Positions 10,315-21,994 of a stretch of DNA of 64,000 nucleotides are shown in pieces. Positions within the stretch are counted from its first letter, which is position 1. Each line of letters starts with the position of its first letter. The notes beneath the pieces were generated by a model. The model was given only the letters and a program-made list of their open reading frames with translations, was not told the DNA's origin and made no database searches. Origin of the DNA: Eucalyptus grandis (lineage: Eukaryota; Streptophyta; Magnoliopsida; Myrtales; Myrtaceae); the NCBI RefSeq assembly GCF_016545825.1, contig NC_052617.1, positions 72,001-136,000 on the forward strand, read 5' to 3'. The translations under genes were made by a program, and so were the position numbers.

Positions 10315-11588
10315 TCAAGGGTAGTACTTTTTTACAGCATCGGAATTAACTGGTTTGGAGAATTCCCGCCCATCCATTTCGGTCGAAATCAAGGCTCCTC
10401 CGGGAGTATCTTCTTTATTACATAAGGACCCCGTAATTTGGGGCGAACTTGCCTCCGAGCTCGGAAAGATTGGCAACGTCTTTCTCAAGACTAGCTCATT
10501 TACCTCGAAGTGCTTGGGTCGTACCTTTTGATTGAATGATTGAGCTACCCTTTGCTGGTAACACTGACCATGACAGAGGGCTTTCAGTCGTTTTTCGTCG
10601 ACCATATTCAGTTGTTCGAGCCTTTGTTGCGTCCATTCTTCCTTGGACAATCCTGCCTGGGATAAAATTTGCAGGGACGGGATTTCTACTTCCACAGGCA
10701 AAACCGTCTCCATGCCGTAAACCAGGGAAAAAGGCATTGCCCCAGTGGAGGTTCGAATCGAAGTTCGATATGCTGTTAGTGCGAAGGGTAACCTCTCATG
10801 CCAGTCGCGGTAGTTTTTAGCTGTCTTGGATAGGATTTTCTTGATGTTCTTGTTGGCGGCTTCCACGGCTCCATTCATTTGTGGACGATAAGGGGACGAG
10901 TTCAGATGCTGGATTTTGAACTCAGAAAACAATTGATCAATCAACTTGTTGTTCAAGTTCGACCCATTGTCGGTGATGATAGCTTTCGGTACGCCATAAC
11001 GGGCGATTATGTCACGTCGATGAATTTCATAACGTTTCGTGCGTTACGCTTGCATAGGATGCGGCCTTGATCCATTTTGAGAAGTAGTCGATTGCGACCG
11101 AAATGAACCGGTGCCCATTTGATGCCTTTGGATTGATTGGGCCAATCACATCAATGCCCCACATTGAAAATGGCCATGGCTCAGATAATTGATGCAATTC
11201 GGTTGGAGGGACATTTATCTTGTCCCCGTGGATCGACAACGATGACGGCTTCGCACATGGTGAGCACAATCGCTCTCTAAGGGGAACCAAGAATAACCCA
11301 ATCTCATTATTTTCTTGGCCAACATACGTCCATTCATGTGAGGACCACATACTCCCCATGTACTTCTTGCATTATTTGTGTGGCTTCGTTTGCATCCACA
11401 CACCTTAGCAGGACTGAATTATATGATCTTTTGTACAAATTTTCACCGCTGACGAAGAACCTCAAAGCCATTTTCATAAGGTATTTTCGATCAGAGGGAG
11501 TGCTTTCTTTAGGGAATTCCTGCTTTTGGATGTATTTCATGATGTCGTAATACCAGGGTTTCCCATCGGGTTCTTCAGTTATAGTCAT
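10315..11588 (-). pseudogene. Gypsy-1 integrase (decayed)
   Basis: Would insert element cDNA into the host genome. The N-terminal part (11588-11027) matches the linker and H2C2-type region of Gypsy integrases, and 11113-11162 encodes the core start with WGIDVIGPI, containing the first catalytic Asp. The 10956-10315 frame holds the later core with SPYRPQMNGAVEAANKN (catalytic Glu in VEAANK), and the typical SLVYGMEAVLP-like block reads SLVYGMETVLPVE. The frames 11588-11334, 11359-11027 and 10956-10315 are joined only through frameshifts, so no intact protein is encoded. The second catalytic Asp falls near the gap around 10960-11025 and was not confirmed. Confidence 0.85.
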
Positions 11589-11770
11589 GCAGTGGGCTGT
11601 CTTGTCAAGACTTCAATTTTCAAAGGCTCTACTTCTAACCCCTTCGCTACTTGTAACATGGATGATAGTGTTGCTAGTGCATCAAAACCGGTTACGGATT
11701 CTAGGTAGGTATTCAAATGAGATGTCCTGGAACTCTTCTACCAATTCTTCCAAGTAGTCGTGATAAGGCA

Positions 11771-12151
11771 CTAGTTTGGCGTCTCTTGTCTCCCACTCGC
11801 CCACGATCGGAGGATAATTAAGGCGGAGTCACCGAACACTTTTAGTTTTGACACTTCCATTCCAATAGCCGCTTGTAGGCCGAGGATGCATGCTTCATAT
11901 TCGGCTATATTGTTGGTGCATGGAAACATCAGTTTTGCAGCCACGGGATAATGTTGCCCATTCGGGGATATCAAGACCGCCCTAGTGCCTAAACCTGACA
12001 AATTTACCGCTCCATCAAAAAACATAGTCCACGTGTCCTCTTCTACTGCTGAGATTCGATCATCTGGGGAATGATCATCGCCTACTTCTTTAGGGCAATC
12101 TGCTAACATATCAGCAATCACCCGACCTTTAATCGATTTTTGCGACATCAC
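11771..12151 (-). pseudogene. Gypsy-1 second (additional) RNase H domain
   Basis: The frame contains TMFFDGAVN (first Asp) and NNIAEYEACILGLQ (catalytic Glu), followed by VFGDSALII (next Asp). This is the order expected of a complete RNase H fold distinct from the RT-linked one at 12129-12690. A second RNase H downstream of the RT-RNase H is a known trait of the Tat branch. It is separated from neighbouring domains by frame breaks. Confidence 0.8.
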
Positions 12152-13685
12152 TGGATGTCGAACTCGAGATTAGGATTTGCCATTTGGCCAATTTTCCCAC
12201 CAAGGCCGGGCAACCAAGCAAATACTTGATTGGGTCACTCTCAGTTACAAGGAATGTCTGGTAATGCAAGGTATACTGCCGGAGTCTGTGCAACACCCAT
12301 ACCAATGCAGCACAGGTCTTTTCTGATTTGGAGTAGTTTTGTTCTGATGTGGTGAATTTTTTACTCAAATAGTAAATGGCTCGTTCCTTCCCATCATGGG
12401 GTCCTTTCTGTGCCAACATTGCACCTAGGGATTCACTTTGTTGATGGTAAGGTAGAGGGTCAAAGGGTGTCTGGAGTAGGGGGTACTAAAACCGGGGGTT
12501 TCATCAGGTACCGCTTCAAATTTTCAAACGCCAGTCCGCAGTCATCATCCCATTCGATTTGTGCATCTTTCTTGAGAAGTTTAAAGAAAGGTTTTGCAGT
12601 TTCAGAAAGCTGGGAAATGAATCGCGCAATGTAATTTAATCTTCCCGGAGGCTCCGGACTTCTTTCACAAATCGGGAGGAGGTATCTCAAATATCGCTTT
12701 AGTTTTTGACGGGTCCACTTCTATCCCTTTACAGCTCACAATGAATCCAAGTAATTTGTCAGAGGTTGCCCCAAACACACATTTTGCTGGGTTCAAGCGC
12801 AACTTGAACTGGCGAAGTCGATCGAATAATTTTTCCAGGGTCTTCATATGGTCTTCTCCATGTCTGGTTTTGGCGATCATGTCATCGACATATACTTCAA
12901 TTTCTTTATGCATCATGTCATGGAAAAGGGTGACCATGGCACGTTGGTAAGTTGCTCCGGCGTTTTTCGGTGCCAAAAGGCATGACCTTATAGTGAAAAG
13001 TTCCCCATGGAGTAATGAATGCCGTCTTTTCCTTGTCTTCCTCCTTCATTTTTATTTGGTTGTATCCCAAGAACCCATCCATGAAAGAGAAAAGTTTGAA
13101 TCCAGCAGTATTATCCACAAGAACGTCTATGTGAGGTAGTGGGAAATCATCCTTTGGGCTTGCTTTGTTCAAATCACGGTAGTCGACACAAATCCGAATT
13201 CGACCATCTTTCTTCTTCACTGGTACAATGTTTGCCACCCAACTAGGATATTGCGAGACTTCGAGGAAGCCTACCAGAGCTTCATTACTTCTTCTTCAAT
13301 CTTTTTTGACAATTCAGGCTTAGCTCTTCTTAGCCGGCGCTTTCTTAAGGGCCACATCGGGTTGGTTGGCAAGCTATGCTCCACGATCATTGGATCAAGG
13401 CCTGGCATATCGGCATAAGACCATGTGAATACATCTTGATATCTCTTTAGGAGGGCAATTAAGCTTGCAGCTTCTTCTTCAGAAGGTTCGCGCCAATCTT
13501 TATCTCCCTTGGATCTTCTCAGTGCTGCCTAAATTGACAATGATGGTGTCTTCAGTAGTAGGGGGCCTTGCTTCTTCGTGGCGCTTCCAATTCCATTGAA
13601 TTTCGTCGGAATCATCAAAATCATCATCTGAGTCATCAAAATTGCTATCATGGCTACTTACGGTGCTGGTTTGGACCGTTCCCAT
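12129..13685 (-). pseudogene. Gypsy-1 reverse transcriptase and RNase H (decayed)
   Basis: RNA-dependent DNA polymerase of the element. 13685 starts an acidic N-terminal stretch, followed by VFTWSYADMPGLDP and VEHSLPT near 13380-13430. The RT palm follows with KKKDGRIRICVDYRDLNKA (13215-13160) and the catalytic YVDD at about 12890. The connection and RT-linked RNase H follow (12690-12129), with RAIYYLSKKF and TESDPIKYLL. Frames 13238-12918, 12976-12665, 12690-12460 and 12419-12129 are offset by single-base shifts, one near VMPFG at 12970. No intact protein is encoded. Confidence 0.9.
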
Positions 13686-13731
13686 ACCCTCGCCTGCCGC
13701 TATATTATTCCGGTGTCATAGAGTAGATAGG

Positions 13732-13755
13732 CTAAGGGAACAAATAAGGTTAGTA
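13732..13755 (-). promoter_or_regulatory. Candidate intron branch point and 3' splice site, Gypsy-1
   Basis: On the minus strand a perfect branch-point consensus TACTAAC (13755-13749) is followed by a pyrimidine-rich run and TTAG ending at 13732. It lies directly before the first pol codons (13685) and after the gag-pro-side ORF that stops near 14066. Ogre elements are known to splice an intron between protease and RT. No donor could be fixed from the sequence. Confidence 0.4.
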
Positions 13756-14065
13756 GTATGCATGCTTCTTTCTTTTGAAAAGGTGATAAATTGCTTTTAA
13801 AGATTAAAGACAAGGAAACATGAGGAGACCCGGGCCTCGATTTCTTCTTTCATTTGACGGTGGCTATCATCAACGGGCTGGTTTGGTGTGTCTCCGCATG
13901 CCCTCAAAATGTTTTCAACTTTATTTATTAGTAGACGGATTTACAGGGTGGTTTCAAAAAATAGTTCCTTGAGTGGAACTGTTGTTGAAAACAAAGCAAG
14001 CTAGACTTTAAGAAATATGTACAGGCTCCCACGTAGGGGAGTATGCAGAGGAGTTAAAAAGGATT

Positions 14066-14894
14066 CTACTCGAGCGGGCCTGCACCCATTTCCCCTGACG
14101 GTCCCTCATTGATAGCGCCCACGAAGAAGTCTTCATACCAATTGCCGATCCACGTCTCCTTGTGCTCCCGGCTTTGTGGATTTCGATCATCCACGTCTCC
14201 CCATCCATCAGGGACGATGTTGTGGTGATGATCATAGAAACTTTGGGGAATTGAATAATTGACATAGTAGTCAAATTTACCACTTGGTTGACCCAAAGTG
14301 TCTATGATTGCTTCTCCTTTATGCGCCTCCTTAGCATGCTCGGGAACATGGTACGGGTCTTTGGGTACCACGAGGAGGTGATCATTGCCAAAACACAGCC
14401 ATGGAGAGCGGAAGGTGAATACCCCGGATCCAAAAGATCTTGGACCTTGTCTCTCGGGATGGTGCAATCATCTAGCGAGTGTCCTAATTCCCCGAATGGT
14501 AATCGCATTGCTTGGATGGATCATAATCAATGAAGTACTCGGGGGTAGGATGGTTCAATTCTCTGCCGATTATCCCTTGCTCTAGGAGGATGGGGAAAAT
14601 AATGGCCATTGATTTAGGAAGAGGCGAATATGGTCGTGTGCTTCTTGGGGATAAGGGTAGCCGTGCCCCTCGCCAGGTCGTGTCAGTAGGGTCCTCTTCA
14701 TTTATCACCAGCTCCTCATTGTGACGAAACGGAATGCACGGGTAGCTTGAGCGAAGTTTTCTGTCAAATGGTGTACGGTCTCGCGTAATTCTTCGACTTG
14801 GTGTCGAAGCCGATGAACGAGAGTTATTGCATGTCTCTTCTAATTGTTCTTCCTCAATGGCACCTATGAAAATATCCTCGAGCATGGTGGTCAT
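14066..14894 (-). pseudogene. Gypsy-1 post-protease region with DTLGQPSGKF domain
   Basis: Function unknown. Frames 14894-14484 and 14467-14066 (overlapped by 14508-14302) together hold a motif CDYH...GHSLDDC...VQDLLD at about 14510-14440, which repeats the one after gag (16660-16600). Further on comes DTLGQPSGKFDYYVNYS, then IVPDGWGDVDD. The last block is conserved in Gypsy-2 (42380-42153), in both cases just before a GAG-TAG stop. One frameshift near 14480 breaks the frame. Confidence 0.65.
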
Positions 14895-14912
14895 GTCATC
14901 GGCCCCTCCTTT

Positions 14913-15745
14913 TTATAAGTGAGGGCCAAGTTGTGTCTTCTGGGTTATGGGTAATTTCACACTTTCGGGGTTGAACCATTTTGGAGTATCCACTTCCTCT
15001 TCCTCATGCATCATCTTGGTGGGCTGGGAAAGTTTCCTCAAGACGGGGATATACAAGGCCGACTTTTTCTTTGCTTTTCTATCTGGGGAATATCCCAAAC
15101 CGACAGTATAGGGTCTTCTCCGAGCTTCAATAGGCTGACGAATGCCCTGGCCTCTCCTACCAAGCCCTTGTCCTGGAAGGAAACCGTGTCCTACCATGAT
15201 TTTTCCTACCATGATTGCAGCACTTGATATCTCGGGGACGAGGGGCAAAGTCCCTCGAGTTTCGTGTATAGTAGACACGAGCTCGAACGATTGATAGCTA
15301 GCTTCGCTCTTGTCACTAGGTTCAACATAAGGAATGGCCGTCTCGTGGTAGATGCGGTGATCTTCTTCTCCTCGGACCGTGACCAGTTTTCCTCCAACCA
15401 CGAACTTCACACTTTGGTGGAGGCTTGAAGGTACTGCTCCTGCGACATGTATCCATGGGCGCCCTAAGAGGAAATTGAATGCAGTGAGGATATCCATCAC
15501 CCGGAACAAAATTTTGAATACGGTTGGGCCAATTTGAATGTCGAGCTCGATCTCTCCCCCTTTGTTTCCTTCTTTGTTCCATCGAATGCTCGAACAAGTC
15601 TTGGGTACTGGATCCATGATCTCTCTATTTTAAGGCGACGAGTGTCGCTAATGGACATATGTTAAGAGCAGATCCGTTGTCAATTAGCACTCGACCGACG
15701 TGAGATGCGTTGCACTTGGCCGATATGTAAAGGCCCTTGGTGTGT
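14913..15745 (-). pseudogene. Gypsy-1 aspartic protease with G-patch segment
   Basis: Would process the Gag-Pol polyprotein. The protease active site reads LIDNGSALN with the Asp codon at 15681-15679, and the C-terminal protease part FNFLLGRPWIH follows in the 15617-14913 frame. Downstream in that frame, VGHGFLPGQGLGRRGQG followed by PIE is a recognisable G-patch (glycine-rich RNA-binding module), which Tat-branch elements are known to carry in this position. The frame upstream of 15617 is interrupted, so the protease is split. Confidence 0.8.
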
Positions 15746-15979
15746 CCTCTACCCTCCTCGGGAATCTCTTCATCGAAAATGCCATTTGATCCTTTAGAAG
15801 GATGGTACCGACAAATTCCTCGAGTTTGTCATGCTCAATAGTTTCGGGACATGTACTTCACTTAATACTTTCATGAGGGATTTCTGGTGCTTGACGGATG
15901 TCCGAAGCAATTCCGAGAGAGATCTCGCGCCGGTGATTTTCGTGAATCGTTCCACCACATTATATTCGGCTGGCCTTAA

Positions 15980-16731
15980 CTACGGCCAAAAACTCCTTGG
16001 CTTCTTCGTCGTGACGAGCTTAGCGACGAGTATTTGCTTGAGCATAGGTTCGCCCGATCTTGTGACCAAACCAACATCAAGGTCATAAGACCATGGTACC
16101 GCATTGTTGTATTTGTATTTGTAAGGTTGGGGAATCTCAATGACTATAGTCAAGCTTTTTCTCATTGATGCTTGAACAATGGCTCCTTTCCTTTCAAAGA
16201 CGCTCTCGGGTAAGGTGGAATCATTCTTCTCCTTTTCCGCATTTAGCGCCGCAAATTCTTCCTCCCAATTGATGAGGACTTGGGATATGGTAGAAACTAT
16301 GTTGGCGTGGCCGGCGTGCACGATTATTCCGGCCTCTATCATTCTTAATACCCTTTCCTCCATTATTGCGAAAGGCGGTATTTCATTGCCCGGATAATAC
16401 CCGGTTTCTACTAGCCCTCGATAGATGTCGACCATATGTGCATTGACATTTCTGATTTGACCGGCTTCAGAACTGAATATCATGTTTACTTTGTCAGCAT
16501 GATCAAGGAGCGGATTGCTTTGGACATTCGGCTTCGCGGTTTGGAATGAGAAGGCCTTAGTATCCAACGGTTACGGATTCGATGCTTAAGGACGAAACAC
16601 TCGTCAGTTGAATGGCCTACTTCTCTCATGTGATAATCACATTTTTTGGACGGGTCATAGCTGGAGAAGCTTTCAACGTTAGGTCGTCTTGGTTCAGTTG
16701 AAAGGAGGCTCTTGTTTCGAAGGATTGCCAA
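15980..16731 (-). pseudogene. Gypsy-1 Gag C-terminal and gag-pro linker
   Basis: The frame 16731-16486 contains SKKCDYHMREVGHSTDEC, a zinc-knuckle-like arrangement seen in this lineage. 16567-15980 continues with NPLLDH, a long helical stretch and NAVPWSYD. The two frames overlap in different registers (frameshift near 16560). It links Gag to the protease at 15745. Confidence 0.65.
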
Positions 16732-17808
16732 AACCTGGGAGGGAGATCCAGGAAGCGGAGTGAATTGTCTTCGGTTGTTGTAGCGCCGGGTGGACGGCTA
16801 TTAGTCCGTTGTTGGCCCGTGCTTGTCTGAACAGTTGGGGGTGACCGGTGTTTGCGGTGTAGGTGGCATTGACATCGATCAAGGATTCTTTATCTTTTTC
16901 ATGTTGAGCCTTCTGGCGACGGAGCGAGCTCAGTGAACCAGCCATCCCTTAAACTCCGTCTCAATCTGCTCTCCCACCGGGAATGAGTTGATTGAATGAT
17001 TCAGCGATCGTAGTCACCATCCGATTGCGGTATTCGAAAGGGAGGTTTTGATAAACATTTTCTCAATTCAAAGTCGGTTGGCTCGGGGCTGATCTCGGGC
17101 GGCGAGATTCCTCCATCTAATGGCATATTCTTTGAAGGATTCTTGCTTTTTCTTTTCCGTGCGATCAAGATCCTCGCGAGAAGGGGTAATGTCCATTATG
17201 AATTTGTATTGTTTGAGGAATGCTTCACTTGCTTCACTCCATGTCTCGATGAGGTTTATGTTCTTTTTTATGTACCATCTCAGGGCGGGACCTATCAGGC
17301 TTGACTGGAACAACTGGATCATTAAAGGTTCATTATTAACGTACTGGGTCATTCGGACCAAGTACATCTACAAGTGAGCTCTTGGGCAGGTCGTGCCATC
17401 GTACTTCTCGAACTCGGGCATTTTGAATTTTTCTGGCATTTTGACCTTAGAGTAGATGGAGAGGTCATTTGGAGTAGGATCTTGAAGGCCCTGCAATTGC
17501 TTTAGCCTCTCTTCAAGCTTCTCAAGGCGTTTGTCATGTTCAGTCTTAGACAAACTATTAGGCTTTGCTTTCTCGACTACGATTTGGTGCGTATCCTCCT
17601 CCAATTCGGGCATGTTATCATCAGTATCTCTTCCTCGATCACCTCGAGTAGACGATTGCGGTAACAATACTTTGATTGAGGTCAGGGGCGGAGCCAATTT
17701 GCCTTGGATGGAATCTATCTGCTTTGAGAGTTGCTGAAGCATATTGAAGACTTGCTTCATTTCACTTTCCATAATCTCGACACGGCTTGGTACATTTTCT
17801 TCGGCCAT
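16694..17808 (-). pseudogene. Gypsy-1 Gag (decayed)
   Basis: Structural capsid-type protein. It starts at the ATG 17808, with a coiled-coil N-terminus (SEMKQVFNMLQQLSKQID) matching Gypsy-2 (ESEMKQVLNVLEQLSKQID). KMPEKFKMPEFEKYDGTTCP follows, then the retrotransposon Gag core (LRWYIKKN, EAFLKQYKF, RTEKKKQESFKEYAIRWRN). A TAG at 17368 interrupts the frame within the Gag core, and a stop at 17068 and a frame change near 16945 follow. Homologous codons in Gypsy-2 are sense at 17368. Confidence 0.85.
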
Positions 17809-18084
17809 TCTATCTTTTGGATTTGGCGAATACGACTATGATGTGATTTCTGCATAAAGAAAATGGAGAGAACGTAAGCCGAAAGCGTATGGAACACCGG
17901 CCCATGGCAAGGGTCACGTCATTTTTATTTATTAGCATGAGATTTATACAATGCCAAAAGGGCTTTTTACACAAGTCAAAACGACCTAGATATTAACATT
18001 AGGAATATTCACATCAAAAGTCCCGCTGCCCATTTTATATGCGATGGGAAGCTCCGGTCTTGTGAAGCCGCTTGCTTCTTCGTA

Positions 18085-19346
18085 CTAACTTCGATACGTG
18101 TCTCTTGCTGGTCTCAAGCTCTTTTCAAGAGATTCGATTCGCCCTTGCGGGGTAAGTTTATCAACTACATCGGGGATTACTGGTTGCAATTCCTTGGGAA
18201 TTATATGGTTGAGGATGTAGAATGTTGATGCATGATGAACTTTTTCTTGTTCCTTTAACCTTCTCGGCACGACGATCTTTTCAGTGTGACATCTACTCCA
18301 TGCGTTCTGAATTATGCGGATCTCCTCCAAGTAGTTGTAGTCCGTACGGGTGAAAAAGATTCGGAACAATCCTGATTTGAGTGGTGGCAGGACTTCTTGA
18401 AGGACCTGTCGACGAGCCACCCTATATGGATAATATGAGGTAGCTCGGAGAGGCCCAGCAACGGGATGGGGTTGTAATAATTAAGCGCAAAGCGCGCCTC
18501 TCCTGCAATGAACCATTTAGCTCGCCATAGGAATGTCTCGGGGACCGGGTTTTTAGCAAGTTAATCCATCGAGAATACTCTTCATTAGGAGAATATTTTT
18601 CCAAGATTTGAAACTTTTGCAATGGATGTTTAAACTCGTCAATTTCAAATATTTGCATGAGGTGCCCAAATCCTTTGATATGGGAAAAGAACCACATTTG
18701 TAAAATTTCTGGAGCGGCCCTCATGATTTTTTCTTTTTGGTCCTTGAAACGATTAAGGGATAAAAACGTTTCGGCTAAAACCATATTCACATATCCTGCT
18801 CCAAAATGACTTGATTTATCACCCATGTGATTGAAGGATCTATAGCATTCTTTCGATGGGGAAAGATAATAAAACCAAAGAATGCTAAGAGGAAGATCTT
18901 GGCTTTTTGGGTCATTGACTTTTTTTCAAAGCATTCGATTAAAGATGATAGCGGAAAAGCATTATTGTTGGCTTGAACAATTTCTCTTACCGAATGATTT
19001 TTAGAAACCGTGATAGACTAACCACGGGGTCAATGCCGATTGGCTTGACAAGCTCGCTTCCCGGGGGCATTCCTATGGCGAGACTGTACTCTTCTAAAGT
19101 CGGAGTCGGTTCAAATTTGCCGAACATGAAGGTGGATGTTTCGGGGCACCGAAATGTGGTAGTGCTTGCATGACCCCGAGTGGATATTGATTTGGAGCAA
19201 TGGGAGGAGATGACCGATTCTTGATTTGACGCACTCTTGGCCGAGTTGATCTAACTGCTTCCACCATCTCGAGAAGCTCTCTCTTTGGGGTAGGAATGAA
19301 CTGGATATCAAATCTTCCCATCGCATATAAGGAAGGGAAATACACA
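18085..19346 (-). pseudogene. Gypsy-1 extra ORF before gag, plant-mobile-domain/DUF7745-like
   Basis: It lies between the PBS and gag. Parts: YAMGRFDIQFIPTPKRELLE (about 19326-19267), the central block in 18826-18422 with NMVLAETFLSLNRFK and LQMWFFSHIKGFGHLMQ, and 18420-18085 with EKIVVPRRLKEQEKVHHAS. All have counterparts in Gypsy-2 (45493-44041). The layout resembles the domain I know as DUF7745 or plant mobile domain, found in retroelement-linked plant proteins; that match is from memory. It is broken by several frameshifts. Confidence 0.6.
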
Positions 19347-19837
19347 ACCTGACCCTATTTTGCCATGAGCCAGAAAAGACTAAGTAAAAGTAAAGAAATC
19401 ACTTCGCTTTTAAATAAAATGGCAAGCACAAAGACATACGAGATGGGATGTGCGGCTCGATTTCTAACTCGAAGGATTGGTGAGATTAAAAGGATATCCG
19501 CCCGTCGCGAGTCTCGCGTTAGCGGCATACCCTCCTAATCTCGGCTAAGAAATTCGGGAAAAGAAAGGCAACCTCTACATCGCAGTCTCGCGTTCGAGGT
19601 CGTATCTTTCTTAACACCATCCTAGAAATCCTATGGCGGCCGAGGTCCGGCGGCCGGTTGTGTGTGTGTCATGTGTAGTGTTTAAAACAAGAAAAGCATG
19701 CACAACAGTTTATAATCACAAAAACATTTTATTTTAACAGAATAAAAACTATAAGCTATTACCCTGCACAAAAGAAAAAAAACCTAAAGTCAGCAAAGCA
19801 TTTAAACAAAGATGAAATGACCTAAGTCCTCAAAAAT

Positions 19838-19857
19838 GGTCCCCAGCGGAGTCGCCA
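19838..19857 (-). other. Primer binding site of Gypsy-1
   Basis: On the minus strand, three bases after the 5' LTR, TGGCGACTCCGCTGGGG begins with the TGG that pairs with a tRNA CCA end. The identical site lies at 46073-46091 in Gypsy-2. The primer tRNA was not verified; Ogre-type elements are thought to use tRNA-Arg. Confidence 0.75.
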
Positions 19858-19860
19858 AGC

Positions 19861-21989
19861 TATCGCGACCTCTTTTTTTCTGGCGCCCGCAATCGGGTAC
19901 GAGCGCCTAAGGAGGCTAATGGCTCGGCTGAAATTAATTATGCCCGGACTCTCCCAAGTCCACCAATTCACGACCTTAATAATCTAAATTTTTAACCTAT
20001 AAATTAATTTTAAAATGGAGTCGCCACTAATCGATTTGGGGTGGGTTGATTAGAAACCCAAGTAAAGTACCGGAGAAATACTCACCCCTGCGTAACTAGA
20101 GAAATTAGGATCGGGGACTTGATTACACTAGTTAATCACTAATGCCCTTTCGGTACCTAATCTTGTTTAAACCCTGAGGTTTTTTGGATGTTCGAGGATT
20201 TTCCATGCATTTTTGGGAGGAAAACATTTTCTAGGTATTTTTCTCATTTTTGGACATAAAATGGATTTTTTTGGTATTTTTGGTATTTTTTGGAAAAATA
20301 CAAGTCTTTTTGGCTTTTTCTGAATTTTTGGCTTTTTCATGAAATTTTGGATTTTTTTGGATTTTTGGCATTTTTTGGAAAATATGGAATTTTTTTTTTT
20401 TTTTCGTAAAATAAAATATTTTTTAATATTTTTCAAAATATTTTGGAAAATAAATTATTTTTTGATTTTTCTCGATTTTTTAGAAAATAAAACATTTTTC
20501 GACATTTTTAAATATTTTTCGATTTTTTGGAAATTAACACATTTTTTTAATTTTTATTTATTAAAATATTATTTTTATATTAAAATAACAAAATAAAACC
20601 GACCCGGGTTAGATCCGCGGGTTGGGTCCGACCGGGCCAGCGACCCAAACGCGGGCCCGACTCGGATTTTTCATCTCTTTTTATTTATTATTTTTTTTAC
20701 TTACTAAAACAACGCCGTGGCGGGCGTTTGGGGACGCCGGCCCGGCCCGACGACCCGGGTCCACGACCCGCTCCGCGACCCGGCTCCCTGCGAACCCTAC
20801 CCCGATCCGACCCAAATCGCGACCCGGTCTTCCGCCGCGCCCGCAATTTGCGGAATCCCTACCCGGTTCCTGACCGGGTTCGACCCGTCAACCCGGGTCG
20901 CGACCCGGAAAATCGGGAACCCTAGGGTTCCCGAATCGCGGCACCGAGGCACAACAGCGGGGACGGCGGGCGGCGGCGGCGCGGCGGCGGCGACAACGAC
21001 GGTAGCGACGAGGTTGGACTTCGGAGGGGGAAACTATGGCGACGACAATGGCGGCGGTGGCGGTAACACTACATTCGTGGCGATGGCGTCGGATGGTGGT
21101 GGCTGGGCAACTCGGTTTCCCGATCTGGCGCGGCGTCGGTGAACCGATCACGGCAACGGCTTAGCAGGTGGGGCACGGCAACAAGCTGTCGAAGCAACGG
21201 CATCGGGACTGAGGCGAACGGCTGCGGCACGGCGTCCGACGGTAACAACGGTGGCAAAAACCAGATCTACTCGGCCGGACCCTCCTCGGCCTTGATTCCT
21301 CCTCACTCAGGCCAGATCCGAGCCTCCACCGGCCGGATCTAACCTTCTCGAAGTCACTCGCCGCCGGCCTTCCCCGAAGTCTCTCGGTGGAAGGTGGGCT
21401 GAGCTCGCGACTCGAGCTCTCTCCTGCGCTTGCCCTTCAACCCTTCCCGATGTCTCTCAGTGAAGGATCTCCGAGCTCGCCACGCCCTCCGACGATGCTT
21501 GAGGCCACCTATTTATAGGCGAAGGAACTCCGGTCGACGGAGGGGCTCGGTCGCCGGCCTCCGGCTTGCCCACCGGTTCCGCTCGGCTGAACCGGTGTCC
21601 CATCGAGCTTTCCAAAATGGCTTCGCTCAGCATTAATGGCGCTGCGATCTTATCCCCTCCGGCCGACGTCGCCCTACACTCCTCGGCCGTAGGCCATCCT
21701 TGCGCGCGTCGCCGGCCACCGCGCGTGGGATGCAAGTGACTGAGGAAGAAGAAGATAGGAGGAAGAAGAAGAGAGAAAGGGGGCCGGGCCAAGGTTGAAG
21801 GAAAATGGGCCATATGGGCCACGCGGAGGGAGAAGAAAAGGAGAGAAAAAAAGATGGGCTGGGCTTTTGCTTTTTTTTGGTGTTTTTATTTGGTTTTTGT
21901 TGCTGTTTTGTCTTTTTATTATCTATTTATCCGAAAAGACAAAATTAAAAACTTAATTAATAAAACTAATTAAAATTGAGGTGTCAACA
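19861..21989 (-). repeat. Gypsy-1 5' LTR (right copy)
   Basis: About 2.13 kb. It matches 3239-5388 throughout, apart from scattered substitutions and small indels concentrated in homopolymers and in the CGG/CGA triplet tract (20960-21010 against 4335-4400). It ends GGTGTCAACA and is followed by the TACAA duplication. Confidence 0.93.
21508..21517 (-). promoter_or_regulatory. TATA box of Gypsy-1, 5' LTR
   Basis: Minus-strand TATAAATAGG in the 5' LTR, the promoter-bearing copy, identical to 4903-4912. Confidence 0.65.
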
Positions 21990-21994
21990 TACAA

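Larger units (their letters stand above)
3239..21989 (-). mobile_element. Gypsy-1: complete Tat/Ogre-type LTR retrotransposon
   Basis: Both LTRs (3239-5388 and 19861-21989) begin TGTCGCGACC or TATCGCGACC on the plus strand and end in GGTGTCAA(CA). The element is flanked by the 5-bp duplication TACAA (3234-3238 and 21990-21994). Coding runs on the minus strand, so the right LTR is the 5' LTR. Order in transcription sense: PBS, extra ORF, gag, protease with G-patch, conserved domain of unknown function, candidate intron, RT, RNase H, second RNase H, integrase, about 5 kb of non-coding 3' region with hairpin arrays, PPT, 3' LTR. An extra ORF, two RNase H domains, a long 3' region with tandem repeats and a possible pro-RT intron are together known hallmarks of the Tat/Ogre branch; the exact lineage is not established here. 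All ORFs have frameshifts or stops, so the copy is not autonomous as sequenced. Confidence 0.95.
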
